NCBI GenBank assembly: GCA_946122785.1
Contig: CAMGYJ010000002.1
Span: forward strand, 15,140,839-15,204,838
Direction: 5' to 3'
Source of the DNA: Linum tenue
Taxonomy: Eukaryota; Streptophyta; Magnoliopsida; Malpighiales; Linaceae
Length of the DNA stretch: 64,000 bases
Shown: piece after piece, positions 23,765-33,822 of the stretch
Layout: every line of letters starts with the position of its first letter
Numbering within the stretch: the stretch's first letter is position 1
Made by a program: the position numbers and the translations under genes
The notes under the pieces: model-generated
Databases searched by the model: none
What the model was told of the DNA's origin: nothing
Seen by the model: only the letters and a program-made list of their open reading frames with translations

Positions 23765-24814
23765 CTACGGTGACATGCATGTCACGGTGACATGCAATTT
23801 TCGGTCGACCTCATATAGGATTAGGTCGACCTAATCTGTTGTTTCAGTGTAAAAATAGTTTCATGGTGTCTACTTTGGAGATTCATATCTTACAATTGGC
23901 TAGATGGAAACTGGAGATTAAAGGCTTGTTTTGAAGCTGAAGTGTCCCTCTACACATTAAAGTACTTGGGAGCTCAATAGAAAGTCCAGAAGACCATTTT
24001 TGAACCTGACCAAAAGGCTATGTCAAAACTGGGAAACTGCCTGAAAATGGCCAAGTCTGGCAACGTGTTTGTCAAGCCTACTTTGGAGCTTAATTTGAGA
24101 AGCATGGATGCGAGTCAAGTCCAGGGGCCTCTACCACGTTAAATTGTGTATTTTTTTATACAAAGACAAGGCATTGGATGAAAGATTGAATATCTTTAAG
24201 GCTTCAAACAAAAGGCTCGAAGTTGCTACGAAGGCAGTTTTTCTGGCAGCTTGCTTGTGCTCGAAGTCTGCCAGAAAAACAACCTTCGTAGCAACTTCGA
24301 CCCTTTTGTTTGAAGCCTTACAGATATTCAATCTTTCATCCAATGCCTTGAATTTGTATAAAAACATACCTAATTTAACGTGGTAGAGGCTCCTAGACTC
24401 GACTCGCATTCATGCTTCTCGAATTGAGCTCCAAAATAGGCTTCACAAACACGTTTCCAGACTTAGCCATTTCCAGGCAGTTTCCCAGTTTTGGCATAGC
24501 CTTTTGATGAGGTTCAAAAATGGTCTTCTGGACTTCCTATCGAGCTCTCAATCACTTCAATATGTAGAGGGACACTCCAACTTCAAAACAAGTCATTAGT
24601 CTTCAATTTCCATCTAGCCAATTGTATGATATGAATATCTAAAGTAGACACCAATTACTGTTTTTACACTGAAACAACAGATTAGGTCGACCTGATCATA
24701 TATGCGGTCGACCGAATCCTAAATGAGGTCGACCAGATCCTATATGAGGTCGACCTAATCCTAACTGAGGTCGACCGGAAAGTGCAAGTCACCGTGACAT
24801 GCATGTCACCGTAG
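23765..24814. mobile_element. foldback-type element, 1-kb inverted repeat
   Basis: Two arms of roughly 500 bp, centred near 24258, are inverted copies of one another with scattered mismatches. Outer ends read CTACGGTGACATGCATGTCAC on each strand. Near-identical open frames on both strands (24108-24386 and 24131-24409) are a by-product of the symmetry. The right arm has extra copies of a GGTCGACC-containing 25-bp unit (about 24690-24775). No transposase and no clear target duplication were found. A transcript would fold into a long hairpin. Confidence 0.8.
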
Positions 24815-25796
24815 GCACACCCAAAACAATCATAGTAATATATGTATTAGCGTGTCATATTAAGTAAGTATTAATATATTTATTTACATATCAATCATCA
24901 TATATCCAATAGTTTAAGATTCGTTTACAAATCTTTGCTTAACTTATGTGTTATTCATCTGAATATGACTCAAAGTTGCACATCTACACATGTATGAAAA
25001 AGAAAGAAATTTATGTCAAACAATAAAAAGAGAAAAGAAATACATTATAATTACATTAGGAAAAAAGTAAAGACAATGTGTTTCATAATTGTGCATGGAA
25101 GAATATTTAATGACGTAAGGAAAATGAAAAGAGAAAGAAGTCGGAATAACATAAAAAAAAAATAATGATATCATTTTAATATGCGAGAAATGCCAAATTT
25201 AATCCTAAAAATGACAACTGCATTATGTATATGTACATGACTTTTTTTTAACTTTTTTCACCAATTGGTCACAAACATATTTAAACCATATAACCATAAT
25301 TCGATTTTGAAAAATATACAAAAAAACATTTGGTGACCATTGGTGTCTAGTGATATTCTTAAACACATGAAATTTTGTGCATATATCAATGTACCATATG
25401 ACTTAACTATGTTGATATATTTCATATATTTATAGTAAGTATTTTCTAACAAACTGCAACATATCTACATTGGTTCACATATTTATAGTAGTTCGTACAA
25501 ATAAAATGTTAAATTCTTCGTGTTCTAGAATGCGGAAAGAAGATTATTCTTTACTTTTCATTTTTTAATTTTAAAAGAAAATCACATGTCAAATTATGTA
25601 AAAATTTATAATTGTGTACCAACTAAATTTGTGCTTTTCGGATTTTTTTAATTATTTGTAAGAAATTATAAACAATTATGAAACATATTATAAACTAAAA
25701 ATAATTTATTTGTAGATGTTACTGATTTTCTTATCAATGTTAAAAAATAGAATATAAAATTTTAACCGTGATAGCTATTCTATTGGTTAAAAAATA

Positions 25797-26036
25797 GTTG
25801 TGATTAATTGCATGAAATATATTTTATTCTATTGGTTAAAAATTTGAAATGATTACAGTTTGAGCTTGTAGGTTGCATGATTAAATCTTAGTTATCGTGA
25901 TTGATATACATGTTTTGTTGTGGTTAATAGCATCAAATATACTTTATCCTAGTGGTTGAACATTTGAAATGATGATAGTTTCACCTCGTAGATCACAGGT
26001 TCAAATCTTGGTCATGATGATTGATATACATGTTTA
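25797..26036 (+). repeat. two-copy 120-bp tandem repeat, tRNA-like
   Basis: Units starting GTTGTGATTAATTGCAT (25797) and GTTGTGGTTAATAGCAT (25917) are 120 bp apart and similar throughout. The second unit carries TAGTGGTTGAAC and AGGTTCAAATCTTGG, reminiscent of pol III A and B boxes, so they may be decayed SINE heads. Confidence 0.5.
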
Positions 26037-26285
26037 TTTAGTTTTATTTTAATGTAACTAATAAATTAAAATATTAAAAATGACAAGGAAAATTGTGGAG
26101 ATTTTGTTGTCCTACGTGGCAAAAACTTGCTCCACAACGGCCATAATATAAGTTAAGATTATCCACTGGGTTTTTGTCTATACTTTTTTGGCCAAATCAT
26201 CATCTTTGCCCACCATTCTGCAACCCATCTAGAAATACTGTGGCGGAATCCTAAGTTGTCCCCTTACACCGTTTGCCACGGCCGC

Positions 26286-26613
26286 TGTTGATGTGACTTG
26301 AATAGGACTATCAGCCGCTACGACTGGAATAGTCAGGGGTCTCGCTGATATAGTGGAACTGGAATAACCGTTTCCTTTGCCAAATTGGATTAGGTTTAGA
26401 CTCACATGAAGAAGTATAAATACTTCTCATCTCCTCTGTAATCTGTAATCTCCTCGATATAGTGAAATTGGCTCTCTCTCGCCCGTGGACTAGCTAACAC
26501 ACATCGTGTTAGTGAACCACGTAAATCGTGTGTCGTGTTTTCGATTCTCGCTTTCGTATTCTTTCTTTCTCGATTCTAGTGATTTCTCGATCCGTAGCAG
26601 CGCGATTATAACA
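26286..26613 (+). mobile_element. solo LTR, 328 bp
   Basis: It begins TGTTGATGTGAC and ends GATTATAACA, with a TATAAATA box near 26425. Flanking 5-mers GCCGC (26281-26285) and GTCGC (26614-26618) match at four of five. The uninterrupted sister site at about 21630-21640 (CCACAGCCGCGACCG) shows the pre-insertion state. The size and TGTTG...AACA termini suggest a copia-type LTR left by LTR-LTR recombination. Confidence 0.82.
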
Positions 26614-26618
26614 GTCGC

Positions 26619-27229
26619 GACCGAATATCCATAACAACTATTACCCACTGGGTTTTCGTTTATACTTTTTTGGCCAAATCATCCCCTTTGCCCACCATTT
26701 TGCAGCCCATCTCGAAATACTGTCGACGAAATCGTAAGTTGTCCCCTTCCACCGTTTGCCACGGGCGCGACCAAATATCCATAACAGATATGCTTTGTCC
26801 AATCCTCGCATTCGCTGACCAATTTAAAACTCTTCTTGAAACATTGTCGGCGAAATCCTAAGTTGTCCCATCCACCGTTTCCCAAGGCCACTACTGAAGA
26901 TCCATACCAGATCTTCTCTATGTTGATGCGTTTTGTATCAGAACCGAGTTTAACCACCCTTTGTGTTTTTTTATTTCTCTTTTTCCAACATAATTCGACC
27001 CGGTCACAGCGACTTGAAACTTATTGTAGTATTTAATTTTTTTTTTGTTGGGAAGACAATTGAACCCGAATCTATGGTATTGACCAGTTTTGTTTCGTGA
27101 CCTAGTTTAACCGCTTTTGTAGTTGGCACGAGTGTGAATTAGTTAAAAACTCGATCAAATCAAGTTGAATACAGTGTTCAAGAGTTTTAGATCGAGAGTG
27201 AGTTTTGTCCAATTTAATATTTTTTTATG
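26619..27229 (+). repeat. Helitron unit B: type 1 then type 2 repeats
   Basis: Continues the tandem family (CCACTGGGTTTTCG, CATCTCGAAATACTGTCGACGA) to about 26930, then the GAGTTTTAGATCGAGAGTGAG zone to the insertion site of the large Mutator-like element. Unit B begins at 21290 and resumes at 41317. Confidence 0.6.
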
Positions 27230-27955
27230 GGTTAATATATTTGTATGACCTGAACTTTTCACATAATAAACATACTAGCCAATCTTTTCGATCTATAACA
27301 TCATGGCCCGAACTATACAGCAAAGTAACGAAATTGGCCAAACCCAAAAATTGACCGTTATCTTGGACGGTCAAACGCGTTAACTAATAGTCAACGCGCC
27401 AAGTCAACACCTTTTACTAAAAATATTTTATATTTTCCACCTATTACTATTTTCTTTTTCTTTTTGAATATAAAAATTGAAAAATAAAAAATTGGAAATG
27501 AATTCATTTTTTAATTTTTTTGAAAGAAAATTATGTCCTTCCAACAATTATTATTTTTTTAAAAAAAAAAACCAAATGCCCTGTAATCGGCCCCCCCTCC
27601 TCTTTGTCTTCTTCCTTTACTAGCGCAGGGCCCGGCCCGTTGGGCGGGTAAACTAAACATAAGCGGCGCATTTGACAAACGTTGGAACATGAAATCAAAT
27701 GAAAACGAATTCATTTTTTGGTCAATTTAAGTTACAAATTGTTCAGTTAAAATGTTTATACGAATATATGAAATTTAATAAGTGGGCTGTAATATTTGGA
27801 ACATAATAATAAGCATCACATTGGTAAAAACCACAGGAGATAGATGGAGCAGCCAAGTGATAATCTATTCGGGGAAAGAGTTCAACATTCATAATTGGAA
27901 CAACTATACAGAAATTATCTTTGAATTAAAGCACTGTTCAAGTACGTCACCCCCT

Positions 27956-28960
27956 CTACCAGAATAATTTGCGAAGAACCAAATCAAACTCATTGGTCTG
28001 GCCGTTGAAATCTCCAAATTCAATCATAAACTTCAATATATTCCCCCTGAGAGCAGCTAGGAGAGTCTTGAAGTCATTGGTCCATTCCTTGTATGTAGCC
28101 TCAATGATACGGCTTGCTATCCACCGGAACTTGGTAGTCATAAACATGATAGAAGCCTCATGAGGACCAGTAGCAACAGTCAGCCTCACCATAAACTTGA
28201 GATGCACACTTGACCAAGAAACAGTAACATCCTTGACTGTTGCAGTAGTAAGGTACAAATTCCCCTGCAATATGAACCACATGAAAGCTTACATTTGGGA
28301 ATGGTAATAGGATAATTGATATTTTATTGGCCAAGTTAGAGCATTAGAGACGCAGTTACATCCAACCATGGTGTCCAGGCCAACAATTATGATATTCAAT
28401 GGGAGCAAAATATGAATGTTGAAATTTTTGTAGGAGTTGACCGAGTGTACATATAAACTACCTGGTTGGTGAAATCAGTCTTATATAGATTCAGTTCCGA
28501 AATGGAACATATCTCACTTAACCATATAGCATCCTCCAACGTGTAGTCAATGGCCAGCGGGACATTTTCTATACTGTAAATAAAAAAAATTATTCCAAAA
28601 CATGAGAATAAGAATAATAAAAGAATTGATTCTATTGATCAAAGGTTAAACACTTACTTATCAAGCAGGGGGTGCACGTGAGGATAGTGCAAGTTGCAAT
28701 ATACTTTCGTTGCATTTGAGCCCACACAATATTCTTCCCCTAAAACCATAACATCTAAAAACTCAATTACCACTAATCTAAACTAAAAGAACAGGTTCGA
28801 AAAATAGAATGAAAACCATGTAAGACACCTGCGAAGTGGCAAACAACAACGGAAGTGAAGACAACTACTGTTCCTGGTAAAGGATCATTAGGTGTCACAG
28901 CTTGAAATTCGTCAATTAGACCATCCCATAAGACGACATCAACTATAGGTCCCCTAAATT
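27956..28960 (-). CDS. replication protein A-like (RPA70 type) gene of the Helitron
   Basis: Plant Helitrons often carry RPA-like single-strand DNA-binding proteins, thought to help rolling-circle transposition. Four minus-strand exons can be drawn: about 28960-28831 (VDVVLWDGLIDEF, VVVFTSVVVCHFAG, an OB-fold like the RPA70 central domains), about 28725-28640 (SNATKVYCNLHYPHVHPLLD, the equivalent of the RPA SATR...NP.IPE block), 28572-28462 (NVPLAIDYTLEDAIWLSE) and 28265-27956 (GNLYLTTATVKDVTVSW to LVLRKLFW, stop). Intron borders are GT/AG. The zinc-ribbon cysteines of RPA70 are absent and the N-terminus is missing where the duplicated Helitron 5' segment joins near 28990, so it is truncated or chimeric. 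Exon limits are approximate. Confidence 0.6.
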
Positions 28961-28965
28961 TTTTT

Positions 28966-31502
28966 TTAAAAAAAGATGCATGAATGGGCTGCATACGCAT
29001 TCACAACATACTGCTGAAATAATTTCCCAGATAATAAAACCGAATTTGACTCCTGAAATCTACTCTGTAGGCGGTATGCATAATAATCACACTGGGACAG
29101 TGTCTTGTCATTCCAAAGATTATCATCATCATCATCATCATCATCACAGCTTATGTCCGGATGCCATCCATCCTCTCCATAAGGAAATAAAATTGGGTAT
29201 TGTAAAGCCATTAATGATGGATGATAATAATTAATTCTCTCCAATTCAGAACTCTTATACTGAACAATAATATCTGGCTCAAATGTATCTTGCCCTGTTT
29301 CATCAACAATCAAGGCTGCTATGTCATTCCCCGTCGGTAAATCATATTCTCTCCCATCATGAGCACGCTTGGCAATTAATTTGATCTTCACCTCTTTCAC
29401 ATTGCCTTCCTGTATCTTTTGCCTAGCCATCCGAAAGGTTTGAACCAGAACATTGTTTCTATCAAACAATTCTTGCAATCGTTCAACTGGAAATAGATGC
29501 AAACGACTCTGTAGTTCAGAACTTGAGTCATGAATGTATAATTGGGCAAACCTCGGTGGCTGACCGTCTGGGGGTAATAAGCTGCATATAGAGTGATAAA
29601 TTTGTCCTCCTATAGAGTACACATACACCCCTCGACCATCATTTATACCATGATCCACTTTCCCGCCCAGGGAGATAAAGCAAAACACAGCATTGTATCT
29701 ACGAATGGCTTCCCGGAAATGACGGCTCATAGGTGTAGAAGAATGTAACAATTCATTCAAAAACTCTGGTGGAGCACGTCTAGGGGGTAGTTTTACCTTT
29801 CCAGCCTTGCAACACAATGAGAAAGTGGGGTTAACACGACTCCTAGTAGGAACCGTACTTTCTTGCACCCACATAATTGCTGCACAGTATTGACAAATGC
29901 TTGTAGGCTCGCCCAGACTAAAAAGTTCCACAACAGGATATCCTACAATCAAAGTAGTCACATAAGATAACTCACACATGATGAATACGTATTTACAATG
30001 TACAAATATAAAATATGATGCCACAAACCATGGGAACGGGAGAACCCCCTCGGTACAGCATTAACCATCCGCCTTTTGTACAAATGACTCGCTCGCATTA
30101 AACGTGCCCTTTTTGTCCGAAGGTGGGAGATACATGAACTATAATCTGTGGTAACAAAGTTAATTATGCATGAACTAAATCCATTAGGACGACATGGAAT
30201 CCTGCTCCGTGACATATACAACGCAATGCACATATGGGCTATGGTATGCATATGCAAAATAGTCTAGAACACACCTTACAAAATAAAGAAACGCATTTAA
30301 AAGATACTAAGCTTACCATGTGGAATATATTCAACAGTACGTCGCAAGCGCGCATTCAAGATCTCCCGTCGTCGTTTTCGATAGGATTGAGCTATCAAGC
30401 GATCAATATGCTCAACTTGTGATTGAAGGGTGAGTATTTCTGCAATTGAAATATACAAATCAAATTATCCTGATTTTGTGCCAAAGTAAACTTTAATTTA
30501 ATGTACCAACAAATGAATCGCGGAACTACGTTGATTAAGACGATCCCTTTCAGCAGCGGTTTGTTGATTGGAAGGAGGTTTTGGCGGGTTGAATATAGCT
30601 CGCATGAACCCTGCAAAATATGACAGAATTAAGGCAGCGGGTATATGTTGTGCCCATTTTGAATACGTACAATAACAGTGGAACATGGAAAAAACCAAAG
30701 AAATCAAATTACATTTGCCCTTTGAATTCCGACGGTTGGGAGCACTGGTTTGCACTGAAGAGCTTCCACCAGGTTGTTGATTTCCGGACATTATCTTGAT
30801 TGCAATCACACTTACGCATGAACCAGCAAGCTCTAATTGATCAAAAATAAAGGTTTACTTAGCGGTTTGTTGATTGGAAGGAGGTTTTGGGAGCACTGGT
30901 TTGCACTGAAGAGCTTCCACCAGGTTGTTGATTTCCGGACATTATCTTGATTGCAATCACACTTAAGCATGAACCAGCAAGCTCTAATTGATCAAAAATA
31001 AAGGTTTACTTAGCGGTTTGTTGATTGGAAGGAGGTTTTGGCGGGTTGAATATAGCTCGCATGAACCCTGCAAAATACGCCAGGAGGAGTTGGGGAATTC
31101 AATTGGAGGAGTAGCAACTCCCACCGCCCACGCGTCCCTCACAATTGCATATGTAGTATTGAAGTGCAGGGCTTGAGACCGAAATCGATACGGAGAAAGA
31201 AATTAACACGGCATGGACTGCCACGGCAGCTGAATATGGGTTCCGAGAGATTTCGATGGAAGCATTTCACCAGCAGTCTTTGGGCCGACTACGTCAAGGG
31301 GGAAGAGTGTGGGCCGGATACTTCAGGGGGCAACAGCCCGGTCCGACTATATAATAAACTGGCCCGGTCCACCGGCAGAATGTGTTGGAGGTGAAACGCA
31401 CAGTTTTATTTAAATGTGAATTGCCTAAAGTGCCCTTCCGGCAAACCCTCTGCGGGCTGGAAATTTGAATCCCTGCAAACTAAACACTTGTTTTGGCTTC
31501 AT
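28966..31502 (-). pseudogene. duplicated Helitron 5' region with truncated Rep N-terminus
   Basis: Nearly identical to 37458-40001. It encodes the Helitron-like N-terminal region from about 29945 (GYPVVELFSLGEPTSICQYC, LPPRRAPPEFLNELLH, FREAIRRYNAVF, the poly-Asp run at about 29118-29147) and stops after VVNAYA where similarity to the complete copy ends. There is no HUH motif, tyrosine motif or helicase. Relative to the complete copy it lacks 36 bp in frame between two TCAAC repeats (near 29487), and its outer end lacks the last ten bases of the Helitron terminus. Confidence 0.82.
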
Positions 31503-32535
31503 AACAAAACAAAAGAAACAATTAGCTTTCCAATTGGTTTGGGTTTGGTTAAAACCCAAAAAACCCAAACCAAATGGACAGCCATAGCCACGTTTGGATC
31601 AAACAAATATAAAAACCAAAATAAAAAAAAAACAATAAAAACCTCCCACCCACCCGAAGACGGTTTAACTCCCTTCTTCCTTTCCCTCCTCCATCGCTCT
31701 CACCTACCCTCCAGCCCCTCCACAGAAACCTGACCATCCACATCCCCAACCCGCCATCTTCTGCTTCTCCTGGTTCCCGCTCCCTCCGCAAACCCCGACC
31801 CTCCCACTACGCTCACTCATTCTCCCTCGTCGAACAACCCTACCGTCGAATCACCACTCGCGCGGACTCCAACAACGGCACCGAGTCACGACGTCACTAT
31901 TCACTCGCCGGAGAGAAGACCAACAGTCCAACCAAGCCATTGCATGCACTCATGTTCCAGCCCTCCCTGACTGACCGATATTAGTACCATCTCTACATCT
32001 CCAGGAGGTAAGTTCTAAAGTCTTACCGCGTAAAGACCCAGCCGAAGACGTTTCAACTCCCTTCCTCCCTGACGCCTTCTTCTGCTCTGCTCACTCTCCG
32101 GCCAACAAAGCAACTGGAAACCCATTCCAGTGCATGCACTCATTTTCCAGGCCTTCTCTCTGCCTGATCGACGTTAGTCCTATCTCAGCATCTCTAAAAG
32201 GTAATTTCTAAAACCCTACCTCGGCAAAATCTCCCCTTTCCTCTCATCAAGAACTTCAACCAATTTTTCCAGCCCACTCATCAATTACATTCGCTTGCTG
32301 GCCTTCAAATTAGGTTTCTCCAGATCTACTACAATCTTATCATCCAGAATTTTTTTTTTTTTTAGTTCGATACTCCAAGGAAACTTTGTATGTTTGTATT
32401 GACACATTCATGTATTGGGTTGCTATTGTTTGTGTATATTCGGGTTTACATAATTAGTTGATTAGTTTTACAGCTCTAACATTTGTTGATAGAGTTGCTA
32501 ATATTGCTACTAATCTAAATTATAGATTTTTTTCC

Positions 32536-33066
32536 ATGGGAGACTTCGTTTCAAATCTGCACTATGAAGTTGCCGCAAGAATTTGGGACACTGTAGAAAC
32601 TATAGATCTTATCCCTATGCAATTGGATGTTGCTAATCAGGTGAATCAGATAACATGTATTTTATCTATCCGGAATCTATATTTTATCTAAAGAATTTGC
32701 ATCTAATTTGGTCTTATTTTGAACTCCTTATGTTTTGGCTTGTACCAGGGCAAGTCATACATTCTCAATGGCTGGGTCACAGAATTGAGGAGATCTTGGC
32801 ATGCCGCATCCAGCATATACTTGCTTCACTTGACAATTGAAGATTTTATCACCGATATTGAGGTCGTATTTCCATCAGCTTACTTACGGCGAGTCATGTC
32901 TGCTGTTGTTGGTCCTGATGAGATGGAAGATGTGGAGTACATTCCACTACTCAACATGATTGGTGAGACGCCATATAGGGTCTTGGTCACATTCGGACCT
33001 TGGAACAACGTGGAGAATCGTCTTGATCTCTTCTTGGTTAAGTTGTTCCCGATTTTAGATGACTAA
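32536..33066 (+). CDS. unknown 140-residue protein inside the Helitron, plus strand
   Basis: Two coding exons join in frame: 32536-32640 and 32749-33066 (intron GTGAAT...CCAG). The ATG lies in CCATGG. An upstream non-coding exon with a donor at about 32201 (AAAG/GTAATTTC) and acceptor at about 32470 (TTACAG) is plausible, preceded by a pyrimidine-rich leader from about 31640. The protein starts MGDFVSNLHYEV, contains GKSYILNGWVTELRRSW and LTIEDFITDIEVVFPS, and ends LFLVKLFPILDD. The middle resembles a beta-rich OB-like segment, but I do not recognise the family. It is oriented opposite to RepHel, so it may be a captured host gene or an accessory Helitron gene. No disabling change seen. Confidence 0.5.
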
Positions 33067-33822
33067 GTAGCGTAGGGTATTATTAATATAATCGGATTAA
33101 TGTTAGTAATGGTCCACCTCGCTCTAATTTCGAATTATCTAACCGCGTAATGGATATGTGAACGCAAATATTTTTTGAAAGGTTATTATCCTTTTGAGGT
33201 GGTCCTTCATGTAACCATATTTTGAGCATCATATAATTTTGCTCTTTGTTTACTGTCACCTTCCTTGCTATTTGGTAATTCCTTTTAAATTATTGTACTC
33301 TAGAGTTTAGAGTTGGAACTCGCTGCCAATGCATTTAGGAAGCCGCCCAAACAAAATAAAAAAACCCCCACAGGCCCAATTTAGATAGGTGAATTTGGAA
33401 TGTATCAGCCCGGCTGTGTGTAGTCATTTGCCATGGGTTTTGCCAAAACTCTGGGACCGATTAATTCATGAGCCACATAGGAAATAAGCCCATTTTTCCA
33501 GCTAAAATATAGCATTTAAAATTTAGTCTTTAAAAAATGTTAAACTGTCATTGTATATATAATATTGGTAATAACAGAATTGTAAATTCGACAAATGTAT
33601 TAATGTTTTCCTAAAATCGTCAGATCTCTTGAGTAATCTATGAGTACAAACTTTTCTTTTCATCAGTGGCTAGATACATAAGCTCAATGCATAAAAACAT
33701 ATAGTCAATTGCTAGGGAAATTGCCTTAACAAAAATAAATAGCCAAACATGACGCCTAACAGTTGTCCATAAAAAATATAAACTGTAATCATAAGTTAAA
33801 CCTGAATTGAAGTTCATATAAA

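Larger units (their letters stand above)
21657..26158 (-). mobile_element. non-autonomous Helitron, 4.5 kb, precisely bounded
   Basis: On the minus strand it starts TCTTAACTTATATTATGG (26158) and ends with a GC-rich stem (about 21687-21668) followed by CTAG (21660-21657). The outside bases are A and T, the Helitron target rule. The flanks ATAACAACTA (to 21656) and TTATCCACTGGG (from 26159) rejoin to match an uninterrupted sister sequence at about 26630-26650, so both ends are exact. No Rep or helicase is encoded. Inside are a hAT MITE and a large inverted-repeat element. The right third is AT-rich with no gene. Confidence 0.85.

Noticed and set aside
24108..24409. Two 92-residue open frames on opposite strands with near-identical sequence
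   Set aside because: They arise because the region is an inverted repeat; reading either strand gives almost the same peptide.
29118..29148. ATC microsatellite
   Set aside because: It is the in-frame aspartate run of the Helitron Rep N-terminal region, present in both copies, so it is part of the coding sequence.
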